Part shown: piece by piece, positions 54,060 to 64,000 of the stretch
How the letters are laid out: every line of letters starts with the position of its first letter
Position numbering within the stretch: the stretch's first letter is position 1
Origin: Branchinecta lynchi
Lineage: Eukaryota > Arthropoda > Branchiopoda > Anostraca > Branchinectidae
Length of the DNA: 64,000 bases
Assembly (NCBI GenBank): GCA_023053575.1
Contig: JAKZAP010000013.1
Span: 19,315,689 to 19,379,688, forward strand
Direction: 5' to 3'
Program-made: the position numbers and the translations under genes
Notes under the pieces: generated by a model
The model's database searches: none
Told to the model about the DNA's origin: nothing
The model's input: only the letters and a program-made list of their open reading frames with translations

Positions 54060-54715
54060 GTGTTTCAAAGTCATCTAGGGGTCAAAGAATATATAATTTT
54101 GTAAACTGTACGATAAAATCTGCAGGTTTGCGAAACAACCTAACACCCTTCACGAAAGCCGTCAGGGTGGGTCTTAAATAAATAAGGCAGTCCGAACAGA
54201 TTATGAAGAAAAAGATTAACCCTCGGTTCACAACTAATGCCGTTGTTTTTTGCAAAAAAAAACAACATTTTTTTCTGTTAAATAGCTGCTTTGTTTGCCT
54301 TTGTCCAGCAAATTATCCAAAAATATAAAGCCTAAAATATAAATTATATTAAGTATAACTGCGAAACTCTAGGAGCTCCAACTCATCTACTCAAGCTTAC
54401 AAAGGGTAGGTTATCTCTGTATGATAGTCTCATTCGTTTGTTCAATTGATTTGTGATTAGCTTATCTATTTTGTTGTTTTCGTGTTATTGTTGTCCATCT
54501 GTAGCCCAATTAGTTGTCTATCTTTTCAATTTTACTCAGCTGTTTTCAGGCTGTTCATGCGCCGTGGGTACAAATTATTAACATCAAAATACAAAGAAAC
54601 AAGTAAATATGTTATTAACCATGTCTTAATGTATGCGGTCATTTGGTGTTTATGTAATTTAATGGTACTAATTAAAGAAACTATAATCGCCTGACGATTA
54701 GTGCAGTCAAATATG
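54060..54715. other. No gene recognised
   Basis: AT-rich sequence without family matches. A 70-codon open frame (54482-54694) has no supporting features. Confidence 0.3.
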
Positions 54716-54775
54716 CACTGTAAAAAGTTTCTCCGAGTAAAGAATAAAGTTAACTGCAGTATTCGCTACTGGAAT
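54716..54775. repeat. One-ended copy of the ACTGTAAAAAG MITE
   Basis: CACTGTAAAAAGTTTCTCCG, AGTAAAGAATAAAGTTAACT, GCAGTATTCGC matches the left arm of 50508-50676. The right arm is missing. Confidence 0.75.
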
Positions 54776-54957
54776 TAATCTCCCTTACTGGATTGTAAGC
54801 TTCTGAAATCCCCACCTTTCGTCATTGTTTCGTTTTGTAAGTACGACTTTTTGAGTCTTGGCGAGTACTGACGATCATGCAACACAAACTTCGCCAAAAG
54901 CTTTAAGATCCGCCGAGAATTCTTTCACATATAAGGACATGCATGCTTAAAAATACT

Positions 54958-56127
54958 GTTTTTGGGATCCCAAAACGTAAGTGGAGGGATACATATGACA
55001 TCGCAAAAGTTGTCCGTCCGTCCGTCCGTCTGTAAGCACGATAACTCTCGAAGGGAATGAGATATTTTGATGAAACTTGGTATGAGGATTGTTGCGTCAA
55101 GGGTAAGGTCGAGTTCGTAGATGGGCTCTGTAGCCCTATATTTGGGGGGAGGGGGTCCAATTTAAGGGACAAACAAAATATTTTTAAACAGCTAATGTGA
55201 TAGTCTATTATGGGGTAAGAAGACACGCTGAGCACGATGGTGACAATCATTTTCTCGCTGGACCAGTAGTTCGTCCGGAATCCGGCAAAACCCGGAAAGT
55301 TTGTTAAAAGTAAAAGTTTCATTTGAAGTTGATTAAATGTTTGATTTAGGGGTAAGAAAATATGATCAGCATGATGGTGAAAACCATTTTCTCGCTGGAC
55401 GAGTAGTTCGTCCGGAATCCGGCAAAAACTGGAAAGTTGGTTAAAAGTAAAGTTTCATTTGAAGTTGATAAAATGTTTGATTTAGGGGTAAGAAAAAATG
55501 CTGAGCATGATGGTGAAAATCATTTTTTCGCCGGACAAGCAGTTCGTCCAGAATCCGGCCGAAACCGGAAAGTTGGTTAAAAGTAACAGTTTCATTTGAA
55601 GTTGATTAAATGTTTGATGTATGGGTAAGAAGACATGCTCGCCGGACAACTAGTTCGCCTGTAATCCGGCCAAAACCGGAAAATATGTTAAAAGTAAAAT
55701 CTGAAGTTGATTAGATGATATATTTAGGGGTAAGAAGAGACGCTAAGTCTGTATATATTGATCATTTTTTACCCGGACATATCCGGAATCCAGTTGTACC
55801 CGCATTTTTTTTAAGTCAAAATTTTATATAAAGCTGATTAGATTTCTTTATAGGGATAAGGAGATACGCCGGCTTCGTTTCTGAATTTTTCTTTTTTTGC
55901 TGGACTAGTAGTTCGCTCGGAATTCGGGCGAACCGCAAATTTGGCAGTAGTAAAGCAGGAAGTTTCAGTCAATATCGTCAAAATAGGTATGGCTTATAGA
56001 GGTATAGATAGGTAGATAGAATATCTGAACTCGGTTTTCTCTGATGATTAGCCTGGCGAAGACAAGACCGAATTGTCTGGATCAAATCTTAGATTTTTGG
56101 GATCCCATCGACACCTTTGGTCTTGTT
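54958..56127 (+). mobile_element. Family P repeat, complete copy
   Basis: Starts GTTTTTGGGATCCCAAAACG and ends GGGATCCCATCGACACCTTT, GGTCTTGTTC. Internal units with TTTTCTCGCTGGAC.AGTAGTTCG and GGAATCCGGC.AAA.C.GGAAAG repeat every ~130 bp. It is interesting as a comparison with 25236-26645 because its first units are more alike, as if locally homogenised. Confidence 0.85.
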
Positions 56128-56336
56128 CATTTTGGAATCCCTGGTCCTTTCAATAGTCTCCATTCAGTAATCTCCCTTCAGTACAAGCGAAGAAACCTGT
56201 CTTTCTACCGTCTCAAATCGGCAACGCTGCTGCTCAACAAAATCCTGTTTGATTGGGGCCTTTGCCACAGCAGACTCTGCTACGAGCAGGATGAAACGGC
56301 GCTGCACATCCTCTTTGAGTGCCCAGCAAACACCTT
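56128..56336 (+). pseudogene. LINE C-terminal fragment (LHILFECPA motif)
   Basis: The reading frame gives LQYKRRNLSFYRLKSATLLL, NKILFDWGLCHSRLCYEQDE, TALHILFECPAN. The pattern of LC..C/Y..DETALHIL.ECPA is typical of the region after RNase H or the zinc knuckle in R1/Jockey-type LINEs, common in arthropods. Only ~70 residues remain before the inverted-repeat element at 56337. Confidence 0.55.
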
Positions 56337-57090
56337 AAGGCCCATTCACAACGGTTTTTTTGCTAATACTGGGTACCAGCTAGTTCTGAAAATCGCTCCC
56401 GAGACCGAAGCTTTGCCAGGTTTCAGCCGTTCGTAATGGATAGAGGTGCCAGTTTCGGGCACCAGCTAGTCTCGGACCCAAGTTGAAATCAGTTCAACTT
56501 TTAGAGTACTAGCAACTACTAGCCAATCAGACTATTTTGGGAAATATTGAGAAATATTCTGTATTGGCTAGTTTTAAACCAACCCAATAGTTAAAATTAC
56601 ATCCACTCCTTGCTGTCTTGAAAACCGAAACTGAATTTAGGTCATTGTCACTCGGGCTGACGTGGTTCAGCATTAGCCAATCGGAATATTCTTCAATACT
56701 CCCCCAAGTAAGCTGATTGGCTAGTACCCTCAAAAGTTGAACTGATTTCAACTCCGGTCCGAGACTAGCTGGTACCCGATGCTGGCACCAATATAAATGG
56801 CGAACGGCAGAAACTCCGCTAATTCTCGGTCTCAGAGCGATTTCTGGAACTGGCTGATACCGAGTATTAGCTAAAACCCGTTGTGAATGGGCCTTTACGA
56901 ATGACAGAATCCCAGCTAATTCTCGGTCTCAGAGCGATTTCTGGAACTGGCTGATACCGAGTATTAGCTAAAAACCGTTGTGAATGGGCCTTTACGAATG
57001 ACAGAATCCCAGCTAATTCTCGGTCTCAGAGCGATTTCTGGAACTGGCTGGTACCGAGTATTAGCTAAAACCCGCTGTGAATGGGCATTT
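56337..57090. mobile_element. hAT-like element with 97-bp tandem units and a nested foldback
   Basis: The left end AAGGCCCATTCACAACGG..TTTT is followed by GCTAATACTGGGTACCAGCT, the inverse of the right-end text AGCTAATTCTCGGTCTCAGA...CTGTGAATGGGC. At the right, three 97-bp units start at 56818, 56915 and 57012 and are nearly identical. Each unit is itself a copy of the terminal repeat, so the right terminus has been amplified. ATTCACAAC-type ends recall hAT elements. No clear 8-bp duplication was found. Confidence 0.65.
56446..56789. mobile_element. 344-bp foldback element
   Basis: GGTGCCAGTTTCGGGCACCA, GCTAGTCTCGGACC, AAGTTGAAATCAGTTCAACT, then CTAGCCAATCAG at the left is the imperfect complement of the right arm (CTGATTGGCTAGTACC to GGTACCCGATGCTGGCACC). 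The arms are about 85 bp. It lies inside the 56337-57090 element. Confidence 0.75.
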
Positions 57091-57925
57091 AGCGACCCGC
57101 AAACTCCAAAGAACGTGTCGCCGTCTTAAATTTCCACCCTCCCTCCAACAAATCGCAGCCACCAGCAGTTGGAAGATCCGAGACGAGGAGCAACTGCACG
57201 GCGAGATTATCAAAGTCCTGCAAGCAGCAGGAGCGTCCTGCAGCTGCGTCCAAGCAGCCTACCATTCAAGGAGGATATCGGTTGAAAAGAAAGGCAGAAA
57301 GGGACCAACAGCCAGTTGGACCCAAACCCAATTCAAGAAGGAAGGGAAGTCATTGTAGACTATCACGTCTACCTTCTGTTTTGGATTCCTTTGATTTTGC
57401 CTGGTTTTCCAACTTTTTAACCATGCCGCGTCCAATTGTCAAATTTTCTGCGTCCAGCCGCCACGTTGGAGAGCAGGAAGGGTGAATAGAGTCGATAAGT
57501 ACTAACAAGAAAATCGCTAATTAGACGTGGCAAGTAATGGTCTTATCGAAAAGCGATATTTCTGAGCCGTTTCATCGTGAAAAGATAATTTCTGGTAGGA
57601 ATGGTGCTTCGAAGATGCACGCTAAACCCCAGCTGGGTTTAAATCCGTATTCAATAGAAGTCTATCGAATTTATATCCCTCGGGTAATCCGAAATGGTTG
57701 CAAAAACGTTCAATTTTATTTACAGTAAAACGAACCAAAACATCGAGTCGCGAACACGCATATTTACAGAGAACCCCAGGTCAGCATGTGGCCACATTGC
57801 TTGCCTGATCATGACTAAAAAAAAACGGATGATTTATACTGATTTATCTATCCGACCTCGACATAACAGCAGTTAACCCCGACAGCGAGTGCGACGACTT
57901 GCCAAATTTCCAAATAGCGAAAAAA
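57091..57925. other. No gene recognised
   Basis: The first 270 bp is GC-richer than its surroundings and carries a 93-codon open frame without a known domain. It may continue the LINE fragment at 56128, but this is not demonstrable by eye. Confidence 0.25.
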
Positions 57926-57931
57926 AGAAGG

Positions 57932-58154
57932 TTACACCAGTCTACCGTAAACCCCTGATTTCTGGATAATCTTCGACAAAGGCTGGGTACATCTAGCATT
58001 TAGCACATCCTATTTCTAATACTGGATACCCTATGCCAAATGCTGGGTACTCTCAGAATTCCTTCATAGTGGAGTAGGAAGGGTTAGGGTACTAAAGTTA
58101 TCCAGTGGTTGGCTATATCCAGTTGGCCATGTCCAGCATTCGGTAGAGGGTAAC
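57932..58154. mobile_element. Probable small MITE (GGTTAC ends)
   Basis: GGTTACACCAGTCTACCG at the left and CGGTAGAGGGTAACC at the right are roughly inverted. GCTGGGTAC and CCAAATGCTGGGTAC repeat inside. The evidence is moderate only. Confidence 0.4.
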
Positions 58155-58540
58155 CAAAAATTAGAGGTCTGTGGTAACTGGGTGGCCAGTTACCACATCA
58201 GTAATGAATCAGCGCTCGACTGAGTAACACCTCAGGGTGCGTGCCGCTGCTCCGGAATAAGTTAGTGATTGATCCATGAAATGAATTGATATGCCGGATG
58301 CTAGCGATCGTATTGTGGAAAATATAATGCGAAACTAGCTATTGTGGATGACCATTTAAGGATTGGATTAACCGTCTTGCTGGCTGTTGGCTGTTGCTGA
58401 GTTGCGGCTACGAAGATTGTTGGAGCTTGTGGTGTTAGCCGTGCCCTCAATTAACGGCTCTGCGTACTGCACGTTCACACCGACGTGGGTAAAATTTTTG
58501 GTGGCTCTTCCGGTAAGAAAGCGTATTTTTCATCTTAGTC

Positions 58541-59416
58541 ATGGGTCGCCGAAGAAAGGTAGCCAAGCAAGATCAGATTGCGGACGCAGGAGAGGCTCTC
58601 GACGGAAATGTTTTAAACTCTACTTTGTCTTCCGAGGGTAGTTCTTTGGATCAAACTTCACTGAAGAGTTTAGCTGAGAACTTTTCACAAATGCTTACGA
58701 TTGTCCGGGAGAACGGTAGAAAGCTTGACAATATCAATGCTAAACTGTTTTCTCTCGAAAGTAAAGTGCAATCTGTTGAGGCTGTCCAGTCTGTGCTTCA
58801 AGAAGATACGAGTCGGTTGGATACGACAGTTACAGCATTGCAAAGTGAAATTGTTAGTTTGAAGGGCCAGCTTAATGTGATTACAGGTGCAGCTGAATCA
58901 TATGCTGTTAAGAATACGGAATTATCCCATCGTTTAATGTCGCTCGAATACAGGCACACCGAGAACAATCTCATTGTTTGGAATGCTCCGTGCGATGATT
59001 TAGTCCAGGCAAAGGGGGTCTTCGAAACGATTTGTACAGATGTTTTAGAACTTTCCCCCGTTCCGGTATTTTCTGTGATATTTAACAACAAGGAACGCAA
59101 GTTTTTCAAAGTTAATGTTGGTTCACAGGATATTAAAGTTTCGATTCTGAAAAACGGTAAGAAACTGAAAGGTAAAATCATATGTAACTCTAGGGAAATT
59201 TCTGTGAGTGATGATGCCCCTCCATGTGTTCGTGCAGCTAGAAAGAAGTTATTTGAAAGGAAGTCTAAGCTTGCTGCTGTTGGTATAGCGTCTTGGGTGT
59301 CGAACTCTGTTCCGCCTTATATCCAGGTTGACCGTGGCAATGAAAATTCCGTCAGATACAGTGTTGATGGGCTTATCCCGGAACTATGTGAGGTAGCATC
59401 GATGGCTGTCGGTTGA
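58541..59416 (+). CDS. LINE ORF1 protein (coiled coil plus RRM-like domain)
   Basis: A 291-residue protein. The N-terminus is basic (MGRRRKVAKQD). Residues ~40-145 have heptad spacing of L/I/V (SLAENFSQMLTIVRENGRKL, LQEDTSRLDTTVTALQSEIV, SLKGQLN), a probable coiled coil that would make trimers or dimers. Then YRHTENNLIVWNAPCDD begins an RRM-like, L1-ORF1-type nucleic-acid binding domain, with FFKVNVGSQDIKVSIL. A C-terminal segment with RAARKKLFERKSKL and VDRGNENSVRYSVDG follows. ORF1 proteins bind element RNA and act as chaperones in the ribonucleoprotein particle. The ATG at 58541 is the first in a clear frame. Confidence 0.75.
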   Translation: MGRRRKVAKQDQIADAGEALDGNVLNSTLSSEGSSLDQTSLKSLAENFSQMLTIVRENGRKLDNINAKLFSLESKVQSVEAVQSVLQEDTSRLDTTVTALQSEIVSLKGQLNVITGAAESYAVKNTELSHRLMSLEYRHTENNLIVWNAPCDDLVQAKGVFETICTDVLELSPVPVFSVIFNNKERKFFKVNVGSQDIKVSILKNGKKLKGKIICNSREISVSDDAPPCVRAARKKLFERKSKLAAVGIASWVSNSVPPYIQVDRGNENSVRYSVDGLIPELCEVASMAVG

Positions 59417-59834
59417 TGGTGAATTTAAGAGTATTTTTACTGTTTTTCTTCATTTGTTGGTTTGTCCAGTGAGCGAGCGGCATGCTACAACAGTTTCTTT
59501 TTTAAGTGATGAGTTGTGATGTGTCACAATTCTCTGTTTGGACTACAAGTCCACATTTTGTGCTTAAGTTGGTTGCGGGGTTATTTAGTGTGCGAGGTTC
59601 GTCGCCACTTTGTTCGTTTGTATTAATGTTTTCAGTTTACTTTGCCTTGATTTTTGTTTGTTCTTTACAGGTTTCTTTTTTTTCTTTTTTTTGGAGCTTG
59701 GTTCACAATTGGTATGGGATGCTCGGAGCCGGATTCGGTAAGTTATATATTTTCAACCTTAATCACCTCTACTATCCTGGTTCAGTTTCATTTAAGTCAG
59801 TAATCACCGGTTAAACTGGCTTGAGAGTAACGCA
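59417..59834 (+). other. ORF1-ORF2 spacer of the LINE
   Basis: 418 bp, T-rich. A 102-codon hydrophobic frame (59506-59814) is open but in a different register from ORF2, and has no known domain. The run TTTCTTTTTTTTGGAG near 59680 could be a slippery site, but this is only a guess. Confidence 0.35.
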
Positions 59835-62800
59835 TTGAATTTAGATGATTTGGGGCTTGGTGTGTTGCATAGGGATTTTGATACAGGTGCTCGGGTTAGT
59901 GATGATTTGCAGCCAAAAGTTAAATATAAGTGCCCGATTGATTTGTGTCAGAGTCCTAGTGTAGATGAATTGCATCTGTTCCATTTAAATTGTCGAGGCC
60001 TAAATAGTACGTTGCCGCATCTTAATGAACTGTGCATGTTTTCGGAATTTCATATTTTAGCACTTACGGAAACTTGGTTGAGGGATAATACGTCAAGTTT
60101 ATTAGATATTGCCAATTATAATTTATTTATTCGTAACCGTGAGCTATATCAGCATGGTGGACTTGGAATGTATGTGAGAAGTGATTTTGATGTCAAGTTA
60201 CGAGATGATATTCGAATAAATAGAGAGATGGTTTTTGAGTGTATGGTAGCTGAAGTCTCTAAAAATGGTATTTCTTTTATTGTTGTTGTTATATACCGCC
60301 CACCTTCAGGAAATATTGATAGTTTTTTAGAACTGTTAGAGGAGCAATTAGATCATTTAGTGAATAGTAATATGCCATGTTTCGTATGCGGTGATTTTAA
60401 CATAGATCTTAATGTTATTGTTTCGAATCCAAAGGCTCGCCAGTTTCTTAATTTGATGCTGGGATATGGAATGCATCCTGCTATAAACATTTGTACCAGA
60501 GTGACTGAGAGTTCAGCATCGCTAATTGATAATGTATTTTTAAATGTACCTCACGGGTCGGCTAATGTTGTTCTAAACGATGTTTCGGATCATTTTGGTA
60601 TTTCGGTGATTGTCCCTCGCCTTATGGAACGGGTTATTGGTACGAGTAATTCTATTATTCCTAACAGGCCTTTGATTGATTCGTCTAGTATATTAAGGTT
60701 TAAGAATAAGTTGGAGTCTGTTAATTTTGATTGTTTAAGTCAAGAAGCTGATGTTAATCGGAAGTTCGAAGTTTGGTATTCTAAATTAAAGAATTTGTTG
60801 TTAGAATGCTGTTCATCTGTGGCAGCGCAGGCAAAGAAGCTGATACCAAAGAAGCCTTGGATATCGAAAAGTCTTGTTGCGTGTATTATTAGAAGACGAC
60901 ATTTGTATAAATTGTCAGTTCGTAGTAGTGATTCAAGTCTGAAGGAATCGTACAGGGCTTATAATAATACATTAAATTGTGTTCTTAGGCGAACGAGGCA
61001 GGACTATTATAAGAAGAAGTTTAAGGAAAGTGAGGGAAACCCTAGTAAGACTTGGAAAGTAATTAAGTCGGTGGTTAGTCCGATGTCTCGCCCTGTGTGT
61101 CCAGATAATGTAGGCCGAGGGGAGGATGCTTCTAACCGAATGTGTGATCATTTTGCAAACATAGGAGAACGCATTTCTTCAGCGATAGTTACGCGTAGTG
61201 ATGATGGATCGTTTCATCAATTTTTGCCGGAAGAGAGTGACGTTTCAGCGTACCTGCAACCAGTGACGATGTTGGAGCTATCTGAATGCGTAAAGGGTAT
61301 GAAAAATGGAGCATGTGGAGGAGATTTTATTTCGTTGAAAGTTTTGAAATCAGTGCTGCCAGTTATATCTTGTCATTTTCTTAGTTTAATTAACGATTGT
61401 TTGAAATCTGGTATTTTTCCAGATTGTTTAAAATGTGCGAGCGTGATACCGCTGTTTAAAGGAGGTGATAAGAATTCGTTTGGTGATTATAGGCCGATTT
61501 CGCTTTTACCGGTAATTTCCAGGGTATTTGAAAAGCTTATTAACAATAGAATTGTGAATTTTTTGGAAGATAGAAAGTTTTTTAATTCTCATCAGTTTGG
61601 TTTCAGAAAGAATCGTTCGACGGAGCAGGCTGTATTAATACTTACGACTTTTGTTAATGATGCTTTAGATAAAGGTATGAAGGTTGCATCTGTTTTCTTA
61701 GATATTGTTAAAGCGTTTGATTCTGTTGATCATGATATTTTAATTCAGAAATTATTTAATTGTGGCATTCGAGGTGTTTTTCTTGATTTAGTTAAGTCAT
61801 TTTTACGTAACCGTTCCCAGCGTGTGGTATTAAATGGAATTGCTTCTGATATATTTCAAGTAAGGAAAGGTGTTCCACAAGGGTCAGTTTTGGGTCCATT
61901 GTTGTTCTTAGTTTACATAAATGATCTTTGTCGTGTATCCAGTCTTATATCGTCGACAAATACTTGTGTTAGTGATGATGTTAAAGCGATTTTGCCGTGT
62001 TTTGCTGACGATTCGCATTTGACTGTAGCTGCTAGGACCGAAAATGAACTATTAGAAGTTACGGCACAAAATATGCAATACATTGAAAAGTGGATGAGAG
62101 TTAACAAGTTGAAATTGAACCATACGAAATCTTGTTTTGTAATATATGGTAGAAGTTCGAATTATTATCCTTGGATAATTGATATAAAAGTTGGTGGTCA
62201 AACAATTAAACGTAGTGCAAGTACTCGTTACCTTGGAGTTATTATTGATGAATGTTTAAGTTTCAAAAATCATATTGCATGTATTAGTAGTAAATTAGCC
62301 AGGAATGTTGGAATTATTAGAAAACTTAAACATATTTTCCCTCAGAATATATTAAGAATGTTATATTTTTCAATGGTGCATCCGTGTCTGTTATATTGTT
62401 GTCTGGCATGGACAAAAACTTTTGTAAGCCACCTTACTCCTTTACGTGTGATACAGAATATGGCAATAAGAGTATTGTCCGGTGATGGTCGAAATATTTC
62501 CGTAAGACACCGTTATCAGGAGCTTCATATTTTACCTTTTGCGGGAATTTGTAAGTTTTATGACGCTTTATTTATGTACAAACATTACAATGAAGTTTTA
62601 CCCCAGTGCTTTTCTCAGTATTTTTCCCGTGCGTCATCTTTTCACGAACATGGAACTCGTAGTTCGCAGCTCATCCGTAGGCCGGTTGTAGTAACTAGTA
62701 GATCGAGATTTAGCATTAGACATGTTGGGCCTTTAGTATGGGAAGGTTTGTCGACAGAGTTAAGGTCATGTAGTGTTTTATTAGATTTTCGTAGCATGTT

Positions 62801-62855
62801 AAAGGTTCATTGTTTTGCTGTATATGAATTTGATGCGTTATTCTCAGCCGTTTAA
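59835..62855 (+). CDS. LINE ORF2: APE endonuclease and reverse transcriptase
   Basis: About 1006 codons without a stop. Endonuclease: LHLFHLNCRGLN (~46), LTETWL with Glu79, VIYRPPSG (~152), CGDFNID (186-191), SLIDNVFLN and VSDHFGISV (His253). Reverse transcriptase: VIPLFKGGDKNSFGDYRPIS (~533), VFLDIVKAFDSVDHDI (~618), GVPQGSVLGPLLFLVYINDL (679-698), and the catalytic CFADDSHLTV with FADD at 723-726. Then YLGVIIDECLSFKNH and a C-terminal TRSSQLIRRPVVVTSRSRFS, GPLVWEGLSTEL block typical of CR1/L2-group elements. The protein nicks target DNA and copies element RNA there. The frame opens after a stop at 59793 and has no ATG before codon ~67, which is already inside the endonuclease, so translation must start at a non-AUG codon (TTG at 59835 is one candidate), by frameshift or by splicing. 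Confidence 0.9.
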   Translation: MNLDDLGLGVLHRDFDTGARVSDDLQPKVKYKCPIDLCQSPSVDELHLFHLNCRGLNSTLPHLNELCMFSEFHILALTETWLRDNTSSLLDIANYNLFIRNRELYQHGGLGMYVRSDFDVKLRDDIRINREMVFECMVAEVSKNGISFIVVVIYRPPSGNIDSFLELLEEQLDHLVNSNMPCFVCGDFNIDLNVIVSNPKARQFLNLMLGYGMHPAINICTRVTESSASLIDNVFLNVPHGSANVVLNDVSDHFGISVIVPRLMERVIGTSNSIIPNRPLIDSSSILRFKNKLESVNFDCLSQEADVNRKFEVWYSKLKNLLLECCSSVAAQAKKLIPKKPWISKSLVACIIRRRHLYKLSVRSSDSSLKESYRAYNNTLNCVLRRTRQDYYKKKFKESEGNPSKTWKVIKSVVSPMSRPVCPDNVGRGEDASNRMCDHFANIGERISSAIVTRSDDGSFHQFLPEESDVSAYLQPVTMLELSECVKGMKNGACGGDFISLKVLKSVLPVISCHFLSLINDCLKSGIFPDCLKCASVIPLFKGGDKNSFGDYRPISLLPVISRVFEKLINNRIVNFLEDRKFFNSHQFGFRKNRSTEQAVLILTTFVNDALDKGMKVASVFLDIVKAFDSVDHDILIQKLFNCGIRGVFLDLVKSFLRNRSQRVVLNGIASDIFQVRKGVPQGSVLGPLLFLVYINDLCRVSSLISSTNTCVSDDVKAILPCFADDSHLTVAARTENELLEVTAQNMQYIEKWMRVNKLKLNHTKSCFVIYGRSSNYYPWIIDIKVGGQTIKRSASTRYLGVIIDECLSFKNHIACISSKLARNVGIIRKLKHIFPQNILRMLYFSMVHPCLLYCCLAWTKTFVSHLTPLRVIQNMAIRVLSGDGRNISVRHRYQELHILPFAGICKFYDALFMYKHYNEVLPQCFSQYFSRASSFHEHGTRSSQLIRRPVVVTSRSRFSIRHVGPLVWEGLSTELRSCSVLLDFRSMLKVHCFAVYEFDALFSAV

Positions 62856-63126
62856 GTTGTGTTTTATTATTAAGTTTTTGTTTTGGATAGTTAGTGGTGA
62901 TTCTGGTTGAAAATGAGTTTGTTTCTGGTTGATTTTCTGGTTGGGCGTCCCAGACCGCGTAAGTCAAGCTCCTTTCTTTCTTTCTTTCCCTTTTTTCCTT
63001 TGTTTTTGTCGAAGTTTTGTTTTTATTAATGTTTTGTTTTGAGGGTAATTAGTCCCTTACAGGTTCGCCTCTGGGCATTGAAGATTCCGTTTTTTTTTAA
63101 TAAACCCTTCGTTCATTCATTCATAG

Positions 63127-64000
63127 CCTATAACCTTTTACCTGTCGTGATTCCAGCAGTCCAAGTGGGCCAATCGCTAATCGTTCCATTCGAGAAGAAA
63201 AGGCGAAAGTCGTATCGTGTTCCCGGTAGTCCCTGTCGGAACTCAATCGTGTTCGAGATGTCAGAAGCCTGAAACAAAACAAAAGTATTTTACTAGGTAG
63301 ACAAAACCGCTCAGTGACATACTTATTATTATTACTATTATAAACACCATTATATTATATATTACTATTGCTATTATTTTATTATTACATACCTACCAGC
63401 ATATCGTGCCAAAATAATTAGGACAGCTCAGCTTTACCGTGGTATGACAAAATACTTAAAGCAGAACTGACACCTTGCAAACTATTCCATTATTCTCCTA
63501 CGAAATTACAAACAAAATCATTAGTATGCCTGCTTTCGATTTTCCTTTGATAGCTGCTTTCGTGCTTTTATTTCGGTCGTGATTGGTTCAGTCGGAGGTC
63601 GGACCGTCCGAACCAACACGAGACGGTGCTTGTTGTCGAGTTAGTAAGGTAGCGCGTAATAGCAATAGGTAGCAAGCTTGCACAGCCGGGGGAAACTGCG
63701 AGATTTGACGCACAGGCTAGTCGCTGATCTGTTTTATTTTCCGGGGATTCGCACTAGAATACAGCAACCGTATGCAAATGGCGAGAAAATGAAACGATAA
63801 GCTATTCGTTGAAACTTAAAACTATTAGATAACTGATTATACCTATTACATATTACTTACTCTTACCCATATACTTAATTGATGATAATCCGGTAGAAAT
63901 TTTTTTTTCCGAATGGAGCGAACTTGCCGAGAAAACGGCTAAGAGGAAAAGAGAACATATATAAAGAACATTACAAACTGAAACATGTTCTTAGTTTTCG
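63127..64000. other. No gene recognised
   Basis: Contains an ATTATTATT-type simple repeat (63320-63390). GATTGGTTCAGTCGGAGGTC at 63580 resembles 712-725. Nothing coding was identified. Confidence 0.3.

Larger units (their letters stand above)
58380..63126 (+). mobile_element. Full-length CR1-group LINE, apparently intact
   Basis: Contains an ORF1 (58541-59416), an open ORF2 (59835-62855) and a 3' UTR ending in AATAAACCCTTCG followed by TTCATTCATTCAT (63112-63124). The 5' limit is uncertain: no promoter motif or duplicated target was found, and the start is placed just before ORF1 by eye. T-rich base use differs from neighbouring DNA. No stop or frameshift interrupts either ORF, which is unique in this window. 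Confidence 0.8.

Noticed and set aside
54482..54694. 70-codon hydrophobic frame
   Set aside because: No start context, homologue or repeat support; length is compatible with chance in AT-rich DNA.
56816..57075. CRISPR-like regularly spaced repeats
   Set aside because: The 97-bp units are directly adjacent with no unique spacers, and the genome is eukaryotic.

Overview
The window is eukaryotic, from an invertebrate animal, most likely an arthropod or another protostome. The evidence is two spliced metazoan cell-surface genes with large introns, many decayed APE-type LINEs and a dense layer of short inverted-repeat elements. No bacterial, CRISPR or operon-like organisation is seen. Only five exons of host protein-coding genes can be supported. 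Almost everything else is repetitive.

Host genes. (1) A complete integrin beta subunit lies on the + strand in three coding exons (33227-33925, 39184-40108, 51651-52327; 766 residues). It has a signal peptide, PSI domain, beta-I (vWA) domain with intact MIDAS/ADMIDAS residues, hybrid domain, four I-EGF modules, a transmembrane helix and two NPxY motifs. Its first intron begins with GC rather than GT. (2) On the - strand, two exons (22429-22535 and 5381-5552), 17 kb apart, join in frame into one complete phase 1-1 fibronectin type III domain. The domain closely resembles one from Ptp10D/Ptp4E-type receptor tyrosine phosphatases. The rest of that gene lies outside the window or was not found.

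Mobile DNA, left to right. 1-590: LINE 3' fragment. 828-4340: a 3.5-kb DNA transposon with an 8-bp target duplication and subterminal 20-bp minisatellites, filled with other repeats. 5-15 kb (phosphatase intron): LINE fragments, three abundant repeat families and several MITEs. 15.6-18.4 kb: a ~155-bp satellite array interrupted by a 5'-truncated LINE. 20.4-21.8 kb: MITEs, one inserted inside its own sibling. 24.7-24.9 kb: a 28S rRNA fragment. 27.3-33 kb: a decayed LINE split by a TA-flanked element. Integrin introns 1 and 2: many repeat copies. 56-57 kb: an inverted-repeat element with 97-bp tandem units. 58.4-63.1 kb: a full-length, apparently intact CR1-group LINE with two ORFs.

Three dispersed families recur, named here by a perfect terminal hairpin: H (ATGGCACTTG...CAAGTGCCAT), P (TTTTGGGATCCCAAAA) and Q (GTTGCGAGAGCAAC). 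Families H and P carry GACGGACG-type simple repeat next to the hairpin, and P has internal tandem units. This layout resembles non-autonomous Helentron/Helitron-type elements, which is an inference. A fourth family (Z) carries a sequence that fits the hammerhead ribozyme consensus, including a stem I that covaries between two sub-families. I consider this the most interesting signal in the window.

Two genes on opposite strands thus sit in repeat-rich DNA. No functional link between them is claimed.
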